This document shows, in pieces, positions 34,901-47,409 of a DNA stretch of 64,000 bases; position 1 is the first letter of the stretch; every line of letters starts with the position of its first letter. This DNA comes from Hyphodiscus hymeniophilus (taxonomy: Eukaryota; Ascomycota; Leotiomycetes; Helotiales; Hyphodiscaceae): positions 372,001 through 436,000 of the forward strand of contig VNKQ01000003.1 in NCBI GenBank assembly GCA_016508695.1, in the 5' to 3' direction. Below the pieces are notes generated by a model that did not search any database, was not told the origin of the DNA, and was given only the letters and a program-made list of their open reading frames with translations. A program made the translations under genes and the position numbers.

Positions 34901-37900
34901 GACGGTAAGCCATTAAATCCTAGATCTGCAGCCAGACCCATCGAGGCTGTGTGAGGCTTTCCTACAGAAAGCTGTTCAATAGCTATGGACCAACAACCGG
35001 CTACTCTAGCGTGTGACGCTATGCACCTGTCCTCCTTGGGACCAGGCGTTACGCCTCTTATGGAGATGGTGTAACTGTGATGTACATATTTTCTGGCCCT
35101 GGTGAGGCGCGGTTGCAGATATGAATGGTTTCTTGTAGGAGATAGAACGTATGACATTTTGTCCTTGGGCAGCGAGCAGTGAAACAGTGGAACACTGGAA
35201 CAACAGCTTCTCTTGCTGGATCATGGCGAGAAGAAGGTGGTGGAACTAACGGTCCCATTATCATAGTTCATATGGGAGTCTGGGAGACCAGGGGAAAAGG
35301 ATGTATGGGATGGAACCTGATTGGCCGGAGGGGAGGTGGTTTGGCTGGTTGACTCTTGCATCAAAACTAATAACGCGCAAGTCATGAAGCGTAACATGAC
35401 TGGATATTCGATTCGGAGAGGCTTGCGATAATCTATTTACCCAGAATTTAACACCATGGAACTTGGAAGCTGATTCAAGGTACACTGTATTGGATGGCTG
35501 GCGAATTCCTTTCGGGCGAGAAAGGGATGAGATTGGACAGCTCTCGGTCAGGCTCTAGTCGGTGGGCATGACTCTCTGGTGGGGGAATGGAAGGATGATG
35601 CTTGGAGTTATGCCTTACACCCGCATGGGCGCCCCCAGCCACTGGTGTGCCGTCTTGTCATCCACCCACCACCACCAACTTTGCTGACCCAAGTTCTCGG
35701 GTTTGTCGAAACATTCCACTAAGCCTGACCTTCCAGATTGCATCGTGTATCAGAGTACAGAAGGCGGGAAGAGAGTCTCAATGGTGGAAATCCGACGATA
35801 GGGATTCGTGTGTCGTACCGCATGCGATGTTGCACTCTGAACACTAGCATAGGCCAAAGAACAGAACTGGGTCATTTGATAGAATGTGGTGATGAGGATG
35901 CCTATCTGGATCAAAACCGTATCACCAAAAATATTGCAGCACGAAAGTCTTGCTGATCTGATACTTGGGACTCTCCCCTCGCTTCGGCACCCTTTTCAGG
36001 CGACCGCAGAACTTTCATCCCCTCTTACCCTCGCGGGTCTCAGCTCCTTGAGTCTCATCTTGAAAGTACGGATTTGGGTGACGGTCTCATTCTCATCTCC
36101 GCGTTTCGAAAGAACTTCGCTCGCGGTTCCCGCTGCTCCCGCCGTGACTCCCAGCCGATGGGAACCCGCGTCTATATCAGGAGGAGTATTATCCCCATCC
36201 GCGCTCACCCTAACCAGAGAGGGTAGCTAATCGTTTGTCCAGGTTAGAAAGCCCTGCCATGCGGCCTGACCCTAGCAAATTCGTACCGCAACTCATCCTT
36301 GCACTTGGAACCTTGCCGTACACAAAACAAAAGCCCGGGTCCAACAGGGAGGGTAAATCAGCAATGTCTTTCGTTGCTGTGGGCAAGTCCTGTCCCAAAC
36401 TTCCAACCAGGTCGCAGAGAACATCTGCTCCTCCGCAGCGGAGGAAGTGCTGTTCTTGCGTGTCCCACTCTGAGGAGCCCATCTCCACCAGAACTAAATG
36501 CTCCTCGCACATACCACCTCGCAGTGGCACTGTGATCGTCCTCCTCACCCCCATGCCTAGATTCATGTTGCAAATAAAACCTCCGTCCAACCCACATGCA
36601 TTGTTGGGACTTCCTTACTCTTGAAACTTCCCATCTTTCCCGGCCCAAAGTCGGTGATTCGTCTGGACTCCTGACAGACAGACAGCGGCATCAAAATAGA
36701 TCATCCACATCCACGTCCACATAAAGTCACTCACAGACGCTTCACAGTGCAGAGGACCCATTCTCCACCAGCGCAACACACGGAGAAACTGCCCCCCCTT
36801 TTCGCGATTGGCATAAGGTGTTTCCAACATCTATAGATAAGACGGAATAGGCGTCAACGAAACAACAACAGTCGGCGATCAGACCCAAAACAAAAGTGCC
36901 AAAAATAGTGCTCAAGCTTTTAGGCCACACAGAAGTCTGGGGAGAGTTTCTTGACGTTCTCTGGGCGACTGTCATTGGAGTCCCAGGGTTTTGGGAGAGC
37001 GGGTAGCACGAATCTCCATTCTCGTCACCCTCGTCATCCTCCTCCAAAATCTCCCCCGCCGCCGAGTACACGGGCGCCTCACTCCAGTCAGGTTTGGCCC
37101 CCATCTACGAGTCTCCTTGAGATTTCTCGTTGGGCTTTGTTTCAGAGGGGTACTTGAACAATCCGGCGCTTGCCCTGTTTGCTGTGGATTCAGCACTTGC
37201 TTCCTCCATATTCCCCTTGGGCCTCCATCTTCACCCTCGGCCTCAACGACCAAAGCGGATTTCAGTATCCTGCATAATTCCTGTCTGCGTGCCTTGCAAG
37301 GCTTGCCGCTATCTGATCCGACCCGACCTGCGTGCATCGAAGCAAAGGTCGAAACCCACCCAAGCGAGTTCACCACACCACACTAAAATCCAGTCCGGCA
37401 ACAGCTGGTCGGACTCCATAAAAGCTCTAGAGCATACTTAACCTGCCGCCGCCAGCATCTACCTGCGATGCCCGCCTAGACACTAATTGAAGTCAAAAAC
37501 GCCCGACTCCTGCACTTGTTATTCCCGTTCCAGAATCACAAACCTTCGAATCCAGACACTTGAAACTGTGACTGCTAGTGGGAGCCTAAAGAACACCGAT
37601 TCTGTTTACAGACAACATCCACCTTCGTTCTACTATGATACGCGCCTGAATTCCCCCGCTCTTATCATCAATCTGCACCCTCTCTGCGCTCTCGGTCTAC
37701 TCGACGAATGCGTTCCCAGCAAGATATACGATCAACATCTGCCACCACATGAGGCTGCCCTAGACCGACCGGGAAGTGCATTTTCGACAGGTCTTTAGAC
37801 AGAACTTGTCTCAATGGTTGTGGCCATGGCAAACACTGGGTATGTCCAACACCACTCTCCTCGGTCAATTGTCGCCTGGGTCGGAACTTGAGTTCCCAAC

Positions 37901-38032
37901 GCAAGTGCGACACTCCACCAAGCTGGCAGTCACATCCTACATATACTGCAGCGTCCCAATCAGCTGGATTGGCGTTTTTCAGTTTCGTCCTCCATCATTG
38001 TGTATCAAATACTGACTTGCGACGCCTCCAGC
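28908..38032. other. Nine-kilobase gene-poor region
   Basis: No gene can be supported on either strand. Scattered open stretches read like protein but lack starts, splice patterns or family matches. One runs from 29039 to about 29310 on the minus strand (RFTFGLLDNPANTF, then KRVYLRDQDRTPE). Another lies near 29357-29490 on the plus strand (RFINFLDIKSRSHLFDEIQ). They may be fragments of decayed genes. No terminal repeats, reverse transcriptase or transposase motifs were seen, and base composition is not extreme, so repeat-induced mutation is not obvious. The last 1.5 kb before 38033 is richer in C/T and probably includes the methyltransferase promoter. Confidence 0.5.
33924..33938. repeat. Run of 15 cytosines
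   Basis: Fifteen uninterrupted C residues in otherwise unique sequence. The exact length is prone to sequencing and replication error. Confidence 0.85.
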
Positions 38033-39205
38033 ATGCCCCTCGCTGCCCCCCCACCTCTCACGACTCTACCACCCCTCATACCAACAAACTACATTGAAAA
38101 CGGACGGGAATATCATGGATTCAGGAAGGGCAAATACATGTTTCCATGCGACGAGGTAATTGTGGCTCGAATTCTTACATCTCCAAAAGCCTTCTGCAAA
38201 GCGGGCGACATGTGCTGATTGCGGGGAAATTCACAGCAAGAGAAGGATCGTATGGATATCTACCACAAATTCTTCTTAGTTGCCAGGCGGGAAAAACTGC
38301 ATTCGACTCCCTTCACGCCGAACTACGATCAAGGGCCACGTATATTAGACTTGGGAACTGGGACTGGAATATGGGCGATCGACATGGCCGAGTGAGCAGC
38401 TCCAAAGTCCATACTTGCGCTGGCGTGAAATTGCGAGGAGATCGGAAACTAATTCCAGCGCATAGTAAATACAATGCCGAGCGCGTGGAGGTCGAAGGCA
38501 TCGACTTGACTTTGATGCAGCCACAGATGTCCGTACCAAAATACCGTGCTTGGGAATTATGGAGGCTGATTTCGCGACAACAGGATTCCTACAGGACTGA
38601 CCTTTCACCAAAGAGATTTTGAGTCACCGTGGCACGGCATGGATCTCGATTCATGGGATTTAATACATCTACGGATGCTCAACGGTAGCGTGCAGAACTG
38701 GTCACAGATGTACCAGAAAATATTCATGTTGGCGATCATATCCCTAGACTTCTCAGTAGTTTCTAATTTTTGTCTCAGGCACCTCAAACCAGGCTTTGGA
38801 TGGATGGAACACGTCGAGATGGACATTGTCCCTCGTTGCGATGATAACACACTTCCATCAGATTCTCGGCTCGTGCTTTGGAGTCAGTATCTATTACGTG
38901 CAACCCAAGAAGCCAGCAGGCCATTGGCATACAACACGGATACCAGGGCAATGTTAGAAAGACAAGGCTTCGTTGAGATCCAGGAGCAAGTCATCCAAGT
39001 TCCGCTGAACCCATGGCATCACGATTCGCATAGAAAGGACATCGGAAGATGGTACAACCTCGGTCTCACGCAAGGGCTGGAGGCGTTGACTCTAGGCCCA
39101 ATGATGAGAGTGTTCGAGTGGCCCAGAGCAGACGTGGACAAGTTGATCATGGAGGCAAAGCGGGAAATTTGCACGAAGAGGATTCACGCTTACAACAACA
39201 TGTAA
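38033..39205 (+). CDS. LaeA-like SAM-dependent methyltransferase
   Basis: Class I methyltransferase of the fungal TAM/LaeA-like group, whose members include regulators and tailoring enzymes of secondary metabolism. Five inferred exons: 38033-38155, 38237-38391, 38466-38545, 38595-38727, 38779-39205, 305 aa in frame throughout. The start MPLAAPPPL leads to NYIENGREYHGFRKGKYMFPCDE, then DRMDIYHKFFLVARREKLH, the fixed prelude of this family. Motif I is ILDLGTGTGIWAIDMAD and binds SAM. Later motifs are VEGIDLTLMQPQM, DFESPWHGMDLDSWDLIH and the post-motif HLKPGFGWMEHVEMDI. The fourth intron is 51 bp and open in frame, so an unspliced form would read through it. Some splice sites (GTGCTT, GTTGGC donors) are weak. 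Substrate and targets are unknown. Confidence 0.82.
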
Positions 39206-40950
39206 GCCATCCCCCAAGCCTTCTCTAGACCCTCATTTCTACACGCAGGCAACTTTCGACGAATGGCTCTAGCATCTTATTGACACGACCGAAATAGGCA
39301 CATTTGGACAGCTCGCCGCCCAGCCGCAAGATAAAAATTCCCATTGTAGCTAGCATTTCCTCAAAACGCCATCATCCTGCACGTCATTCCGTCCGCGGCG
39401 CCTGATTCCGGTGAAAACTCGTGGCGAAAACCAAGGATATTTATCCTGTAGTCCTCATTCCGGATCGTTAGCTTTTATCCATGCGAAACGTCGAAACAAA
39501 GTCGAAACGAGATTCTCGCGCAACCAATGCTTCGCGCGCGCTACACCTTGAGCATATGCACCTCTAAGCGCCTGCATACAAGAACTTTGGAGCCGTGAGA
39601 GCAAACTGCGCCAAGGTGCTGACGCTTGCACCGGACGTTCCAAGCATGGTCCCCGTGGGACCGCGAGGATTTACGTTAAGAGCATACGGAAGGTGGTTGT
39701 CGAAAACGAGATTCCAGGGGATGCAGCCGAATGTTCGGCAGCCCCTTTTTGTACAACAACCACGACAGCAAACAGATTCATGCATTCGGGTGATGACCTT
39801 CCTAAATGGATGCATCCACATGAATCTCGGAACGATTTCAGCGAGGTGCAGCAATCAATTTCCTACGAACCCGAGTATCTGGACGCCTTAATGCGCGACA
39901 CCGATTTGAGAGCTGGCTGCCGCATACGCTTAGCGGGTTTGTGACGTGTCCTAAATACACCAAAGGCGGCGATGAGCTGTGGAAAAGCCAAACAATGGAC
40001 ATAGCGCAGGAACACGAGGGCTGCACGTTATGCATAGCCGGGGAGGTTTCCCCGGAACAATATGAGCAAAGTGACTCAATACCTGACACCCTTTCTTTGC
40101 ACGGGTAGCGATGTTTGGTCCCGGGAATGTGGTCGCGAGGGATGCTGGCCCCCCTTTTCGAAGCGGTTCGGGAGCAAGGAGTGAAGTAAGAATGAGGAAA
40201 GAAGATGCACGCTTGATCCCGATCCCTGCATGAACTTCCGTGTAGGGGTTCGGGGTCGAACTTGCATCAAGCCAAAAGTTGCTTTTCGCCCTTTCTTTTC
40301 CGAATTCTGGTCTTAACGTTTCTGATGTAGTGCGTGGGGTTCGGCTTGGACACAAGACACAAGTCAATTCTCGATTTGGGATGCGATGAACGGTGAGGAG
40401 TCCAAACCTCTCACAAACGGGCATGTGGGGTCATGAAAGAGAAGAGTGGATTGTGGCACGCATATGACTCGTGAGTCGATGGTATTGCTGTTTTCGGAAG
40501 AGCTTGCGGGAATGTGGCTGGACCTCTCTGCGGGAAGTGCACGTGTTTGGTGAACAGGTCTCCCGCTTGGTGGCTTATCGGTTGAACGATAATGAGAGCG
40601 AGAGCGTTTGATGGCATTATCGTCTTGATTCGAGATTCGCAGCGAGGAGTTGTGGCATAGCATGATATGGAGGCATTTGCATTGGCTGCTGCATAGACAC
40701 GATAAATACAATACTTTGATACCCGGCTTTTGTATCATTTCACTCATGATGTACTTCTTTCATAGGTAGAAATGCAGAGCGTGCACTACTTACCCTGCTG
40801 GAGATTCTTGATATAAGCTTTTAAGAGGAGACACTCAACGTACTTTCACCACCGTCACAGAAGCTTACACCATTTCGAGCACGTTCAGATTCGAACTTTG
40901 TGATGTATTTCTCACAACTCCCTGCTCAGTATCCAAAAAGCCGCGAATAA
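39206..40950. other. Intergenic region
   Basis: No supportable gene. Around 39597-39944 three frames on two strands stay open for 80-100 codons, so none can be preferred, and no family is recognised. Confidence 0.4.
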
Positions 40951-41241
40951 TTGGATGATTACCTCGAAGTTCACAATGGATTGCCATTTGATTATTTTCC
41001 ACACCTGTTCATCCAGTTTGAGCAATGGAATAAAGCTTTCCAGCCGTTGTTTGATCATTCCCGCCCTGTGGGAGGCAGAGAAGAATTTCTGGCTGCAAGA
41101 AATCTATATAATGTCACAATCTTTTCAGCTTCCAGCTGTCCAGAACCTTCCGTCTTTCAAAGTACCCCAGATGGAAGTATAGTTATCAGACCTCCTGTCG
41201 TCTTGCCCAGCAAGCTTGGAGTGCGGGACTTTAGCGACTGA
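40951..41241 (+). pseudogene. Relic of a Zn2Cys6-type regulator C-terminal region
   Basis: A 96-codon frame whose middle, QFEQWNKAFQPLFDHS followed by GGREEFLAARNLYN, aligns with the C-terminal part of the regulator at 43292-45043 (QIAQWHRAFEPLLEYS, then AGESTFVAAATLYI). Both fit the fungal C6-regulator family with a conserved QW-AF-PL pattern. No zinc cluster or other domain accompanies it and the frame soon ends, so it is probably a decayed fragment. It lies on the opposite strand to the intact gene. A short exon of an unrecognised gene is the alternative. Confidence 0.45.
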
Positions 41242-43291
41242 AGGAGCGGGGATTGGTTCGTTGGGTGAGCCATAGCCATGGCATAGAAGGTGAATGAGGA
41301 CAGAGATATCCATCCTTGATGTGATCGAGATGACTGTCTTTACAAAAGGAGCTGGATTTGCATTTCCAAATGTGGGATCTCGAGTGACCGCACATTTGCC
41401 TGGACCCAGCCCAGCGAGAGGATCGGGGAAGAAGGAAGCAGGATCGTTGACCTCTATCAAATGACACACATGTGTTTACACTGAGACACCTCAACAAGCG
41501 GTATCCATGCGGTCTAACCGGCATAGAGTTTTTGCCTCCTGAGGGTTGTGTGCAGGATGCGGAACGGAAATACTTGCAAGCTCCCCTCGGCTGCCAGATT
41601 CGTCACAATGCTCTGTATGCATCGCTCCGACCTAAGCAAGGGGGGACATCTCTTTCCACACTTGTCGTTCTCTGTCTCTCAGGCTTCTAAATTCATCGGC
41701 CTTACTTGATTTCATAAGTAGCAGTACAAACATGTTCACAACACATACGCATATCGTCAAACGTGTTTGAGCAATGAGGATAGTTCATCTTCATGATAAC
41801 ATATCATAGGAGCCATCGCTCCCGACCAGTGCGCCGTTGATGGCTTGTCCCCAAGCAGTGCAAAGTAAAAGTACCAGATTGCCAAGTTCTCGGTGTTTCT
41901 CGACATGTTACTTCCCTACCTGTCTGGCTTTGATGGTTAGAGTTCGAGGCTTTAATCAAACACTGTTGTTTGCATTCACCGGCGTGAATGGTGCTCGTCG
42001 ATATGCTCCTGAAGGGCTATCTTGTATCACTATCAAGGATCGTAATGGAGAATATGAGAACTAAGAAAACCATCTGCGAGCGTGTGGTCTCATGCCCTAT
42101 AATGATCCACAAGAACGTCGCATTTGATGCTTTCATATTTGGGCTGCGAGCAAGGTGTTCTGGTAGAGTCGATCTATCCCAATGTCAGCGCTGGTGTCGT
42201 TCAGAGCGATATGATTCACTCAGAATAACTTACCATTTCGTCTCGCTTTTGCCGGAACAATCAATACCATTTCACTCTTTCTCGCAAGCATAGCATCAAG
42301 CAGACCGATCAAGCGCTCCAGCCCCTGCTTATGTTGCCCATCTCCCACCGCTCCTACTCAAACTCCACCTATTCTTCACGATAATGACGCTTCAGTCCTG
42401 CAAGGCCTCGCCTCTGAGAGACGGTCTTCGACGTCGCATTCCAGGAACTGAAAGAATTAAGCCCTGCTCGGTGTTGTTGACTCGTGAGCGATGTCTCGTT
42501 CTAGGCCGAGGACGAGGGCGTTGCTGTTCAACAAATCCCGGCAGAACGCAGTGCCTATGCGGAGGATATTACGATCGCATTACAGCGTGATGAGGGATAT
42601 ACGTGCCTTCCCAATCAGATCGAGGGAGAGCCACGTCGTTGCGGCGGCGGGAATGATGAGACAAGAATGAAGTCCGACTATTTGTTTGGGCCGATGGTGA
42701 TTATATGGCGAACAATTCTTCGTATATGTATATATGGGAGGATAAAACATAATCTGTTGTCATCCCACGTAAAGTTCGTCCGTTGCAGAAGAGCTTCGGT
42801 TCGCGAGCCAGCACTTTCGCGTCCAAGTCGCAGAAATCGTTTTCCGTCAAAAGTTTTCTATCTCGACCAACTCGCAAACCCCGCATCCTGAAAGTATTTC
42901 AGAAGGCTGTCAATTTGTTGAAGTCAGGTAGCGCCCGGGAGCTGTCTGACCAACAAAGCTGATAGCCCAGGCAGCAAGCTGAGTGTGTAGCTTTGGTCGG
43001 TTTGGTCAACGAAACGGCCTATGAATACTACAACGATGCCAGGAGACAACGCTCAAATAAATTACTCATGGCAGCATCGAAGAAGAGATGGCTGCCTACG
43101 GGAGGAATTTGAATCCGCTTGAGCAACTACTATAAGGGAACGGAAGTCAAGGAGGTCGAACTGTTTCAAGGCCGCCGATCACTCACTGCTCTCATTGTGG
43201 ATACAAGATGAAAGCATTCACACTGACCAGTACGGGCGTCTTGTAATCATCTTTGCGGGTATTCCATGTACTTCTATAAAATGGAGGGCTT
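41242..43291. other. Gene-poor region with possible coding relics
   Basis: No intact gene. Between about 42330 and 43130 the plus strand reads like protein in successive frames, for example LHDNDASVLQGLASERRS, then DITIALQRDEGYTCLPNQIE, then LVNETAYEYYNDARRQRS. Stops and frame changes separate the pieces. This suggests a broken gene of unknown family. 41242-42300 shows nothing. Confidence 0.35.
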
Positions 43292-45043
43292 TCAAGCTCC
43301 CAGAAACTGCCGCAGGGTCGGTTTGTAGCCGCCGTTCGGACTTTCACTCCTCCACCGAGGATCAATCATATCGTACTTGAGAGCTTCTTCTTCACCAGCT
43401 AAAAGCTTCTCCCCAGCCTCCGCTACGATCCGGCTATCCCAAACGCCTTCCCTCCGCGGCATCATGTCTCTCAAGACTGCGTTCGTCGCTCGCTTCAGAT
43501 CACGATCCGGACATAGCATAAGGATAATCACCAGGGCGGGTATAATGCCAATATCGAAAACAAACCCCAGAACGAACCTTGGATGCTTGACAAGCCTCCG
43601 CGAGAGCGTAACGATGGTGTTGGCACAAACGTAACTGTTCATATCTTGCCGGACGGTGTTGAAACCAGACCCTGAGATCACCATGTCATTGGACAGAGCT
43701 TGAATGTACAGCGTTGCCGCTGCTACGAACGTCGACTCTCCTGCCGTGGTCATGGAGTATTCAAGCAATGGCTCGAAGGCACGATGCCACTGTGCGATCT
43801 GGGAGTTCAGACACGAGGAAGACGTGGTGACGGATGAGCTCCACCAGTTCTTGAGTTCGGAACGCATCTTTTGGAGATTAGGTGGCGAGCCTTCGTCTGG
43901 TTCAGGAATCACAGTTTGCGGCTTTGGGAGGGCTCGCCATTTGATGTCTTCGAGGTATAGCCTTGCTTCGGATATTGTGGCAAACCCACATGGAATATAA
44001 AGTTCGTCTTCGTGGAAGGCGAGCGTAAAAATGCGATTAGTCGGTGGTGATGGCGCTTGGTGTCTGTTGCTGAGGAGTACCAGGGGTGGTCCATCCAGGC
44101 GCATGAAGGCCCAGAGCAGTTCTTCGTCGATTGGTGCAGATGCAGGAGAGCCTCTAGGCTTCGTCCGTGAATTTCGATAGGGTCGAGACATGGTTGATAG
44201 GCGCTTAAAAATCAAGTCGAGGGAGCTTTGGATTGGCGTGATCGCGCGGCCGGTATCACCAAGCAGACTTTCAAAGCAGAATATGAGGAGCGCCGCTATC
44301 AGCGCTATCCTCATCGGCTTTTGTCCATTTGAGACCATGGCTTGTATGCCTTTGAGAGCCTTGCCATACTGCTGCAGCGCATATTGGTTGTGCATGGAGC
44401 GCTCCATCTCCCAGAGACCATCTTCCTGAGCTTTACTTAATGCAGCAGTAGCAATAGTGAGTTGCAGGATGGAGGAGTTGTCGCAAGCTTGAAGCACCAA
44501 TGGGTTCCATAGGGTGGACTCAAAGCCCGCGGAGAGTTCGATCGAGGTCTTGTCACGGAACAGGCAAAAGTAATGATAATCCGCTTCGTCCTGAAAGAGT
44601 AGCCACGCAGGTGGAGGCTCTGTACACGAAGTCTGTGACGACAACGCACATTCTTGAACAGCCTTTGATAGAATTTTGCGGGTGGTGGGTGCTGGCGGCT
44701 CTCTTTGCGAAGAATTGTCCTCTTCGTTCGGGTACCCTTCACAAACTCTCCCAAAGTTTGAACATCTGAGACAAGATGGCTTGCTCTCATCGCATTTGAT
44801 ATGCCGTTTCCTACAGTCTGGTGTTAGCTAGATGGATCTGTGCTCGAAATGTTCACGATCTACTGCTCTCCAAGCCATTGGGCTCTGAGAAACATTTTGT
44901 GGTTGGCTGCAAGACCCGATTTTTGGCGCAATCGTAAACTTGGTCCAATAGTATCAAACGTACTTGCACGTCCTACATCCCGTCTTCACTTTAGGCTTGC
45001 TCGCTCTCGGCTTCTTCGCATTAAGTGAATCTTTCGGCGACAT
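43292..45043 (-). CDS. Zn(II)2Cys6 transcription factor, Fungal_trans_2 type
   Basis: Nuclear regulator of 532 aa from exons 45043-44964 and 44810-43292 (minus). The 153-bp intron splits the zinc cluster after CRTCK, and splicing (GTACGT donor, TGTAG acceptor) restores C23-x2-C-x6-C-x5-C-x2-C-x6-C49, including KCDESKPSCLRC. A linker rich in P, S and T follows, then the helical regulatory region with ACDNSSILQLTIATAALSK, ALIAALLIFCFESLLGD and SQIAQWHRAFEPLLEYS, typical of the Fungal_trans_2 (DUF3468) class. These proteins control metabolic or secondary-metabolite genes. There is no obvious partner except the LaeA-like methyltransferase 4 kb away. The target is unknown. Confidence 0.9.
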
Positions 45044-47409
45044 CGCTGCTACGATTATGATGCGTACAGTTCGGAACAGAGAAAGGACGGCGTTTTGTCT
45101 TAGATCGCGTCGCTCGACACACTGGTGCATAAGAGAGCTTGGAACTTGATAAGCAAACACTTGCAGCCGCATAAACTGAGGTTGTCCGTCTTGCCTACAC
45201 TAATATACATTGTATCTCTATGCCGTGTTGCTTGGGTTCGACTAAACCTTGATCGACGACGACGGCGATATGAGTGAGGCTATATCCATGGCTCTTGCGT
45301 CCAATCGCGGTGCACTACTCGTACGTGGCAAGCAAATAAGAATGCTCGCAGCAGTGCAGCCGACCCCTTATTCGACTGTGCCGCGTGTGCGCTTGCAAGG
45401 CGATGGTGGGGCAGCAAGGGCATCTGGCGCTGCTGATGTGAGATAGAGAAGACGACCTGGTGCAAGTTGCCGATCAAGTCCTTTGAGGCTGGGAGCTGGG
45501 GAAGGAGGGCGTGGGTGGCGCTTAATTACACTCCTTCTGGAAGGTACCTTTGGTTACACTCGCTGTCTCGGCTACGCGTTGAAGCCTCCCACAAGTTACC
45601 TCTCGCTTACCAGTTACCGGCAGCCCTATCAGGCCACAAGGCCCTCATACCAAGTGGCTGGGTGCTTTCTACTGGGCCACTAGCCACCATGAGAATCCAG
45701 CCCTACTGAGCTACCCCTCCTTGGACCTTTGATAGTCCTCGAGTCAGTGACTTATTTGTAAGCTGGCTAGCTTATTAGGCTTCAGGTTCACGTACGTACT
45801 GCAAATGGACCAATTTGACCGAGGCGGCGAGCTCCAATGGGAAATCGTCCACGAAGGAAGATCTGCGGCTGCGCCAACCGCCGTAACATCGACCGACGGC
45901 CATTCACCTTCTCGCTCTCTAGATTGAGCGCAAGAGGCTTCTCCGTCTTATCCGAATTGCCTTCCCGCGGAAAAGCTTACTTGCCTTAAGCGTGGACGGA
46001 ATGATATGCGGACACGGCCTGACTCCAACAATCAGCAGAACTCATGGACTTACCACCTCCGCAGGCTGGGATTTCCAAACCAGATTCTGGTCCCTGAAGC
46101 AGATTCCGGTGGATTAGGAGCAGATTAAGAAAGAAGGGATCGCCGGGAAGCAACATGCGCATTTGAAGCAGACACCACTGTCACCGATTCACCACAGTGA
46201 CCAGATACCAAAGCGTCGACCCGCGCTGATTCGTCCCAACCCCCCTGGAAGAAGGATGCTGTTTATTGTTAGTTGCTGGCTGCCGCCAGCCGCCAGCTGC
46301 ATCAGTGCATCAGTCGACAGTAGACAGTCAAGTCTACTCGAGATTCGAGATCCTGAGGCCTGAGTCCCAACTCCCGAGGCCTGACTGACCCTTGGGCTGC
46401 ATGCACCATCCAGAGGACCAAAGCAGAGATGAATGAATGGATGAATGTGTTTGTCGCTATGTTCTAGATCTGGCTGAAGGAAGGAATGAGAGGAAGCGAG
46501 GAACAACAGGATCATGAAATATTACAGATGCCTGTTCGTTACAAGTCGCTTTGCTTGCCTGCTCTCCTGCTTGCATTTCTATTTTCCGCAAGGCTGACCA
46601 CTACCGAAATAGCGACCTACTCTCAGTCTTTATTAGCTTATCCTCTCAGTACTCCTGGTTCGGCCAACCCATGGACTGCTGCGGACTGCGTCCGCCAACC
46701 TGCGGCTTCCCAGCTATTTCGAATAGCTAAGCACGGACATACCTCCGCCTTCACCTTCTCCCCTTATCCCCTTTAGATATCAGAAAGTATGATGCTTATA
46801 CTTTAAAGTATACAAACAGGATACAATACAGGTCCCTCTTACCAAGCCCAACCCTAGAACTATCCTTATTCCAGCTGTGGCTGTGCACCCGTACAGAGCA
46901 AATTTAATACTTATATATACCCAAGTAGGTATGATTGGAGAAATCGGAATAGCCAGGAAGTAGGCAAGTTGAAATAACCCATTCCTTTCTTTACCTCCTA
47001 TTTGAGACTGGGTGGGTATCGCTGGCGAGCTTTGGGTTGTAGCGGGTTCTGTCTTTGAGTCTTACCAATTTCCCTGGAGGATTCACAAATGATACTTTGC
47101 AGTTTCGGCGATTCACTTTGCGCTCTCTGGACCCTGGCTTCTGTCAAGTGGTTTCACTTCCTGCAATACCCTGCAGCATACCTAACTTCACCGCTTGCAA
47201 TTCGAGACGAGTTTCGGCACTGACCCTGGAGTTTGAACTTGACAAATAGACTCCAAAACAGAATATCTTCGTTGTATTTGGTATCTCTACTTGTAGATAA
47301 GCCAAGCCAGCAACGCCTAGTAATGCTTCGCTCAGCCGATTGCCCACCTCAAGTATTAACTCCACCGACCCAAACGCCACTGTGCACCTCAATAATACCA
47401 TACGCGCCC
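45044..47409. other. Intergenic region
   Basis: About 2.4 kb with no gene that I can support. Open frames are short and unrelated to known families. It contains the promoter of the Zn2Cys6 gene and the 3' flank of the kelch/BTB gene, with small AT-rich palindromes near 46795-46810. Confidence 0.5.

Noticed and set aside
28908..38032. A retrotransposon or DNA transposon filling the gene desert
   Set aside because: No terminal repeats, reverse transcriptase, integrase or transposase motifs could be seen in any frame.
39564..39944. Three overlapping open frames of 80-100 codons
   Set aside because: Mutually exclusive frames on both strands in GC-rich sequence; none has a family match, so chance is the simplest explanation.
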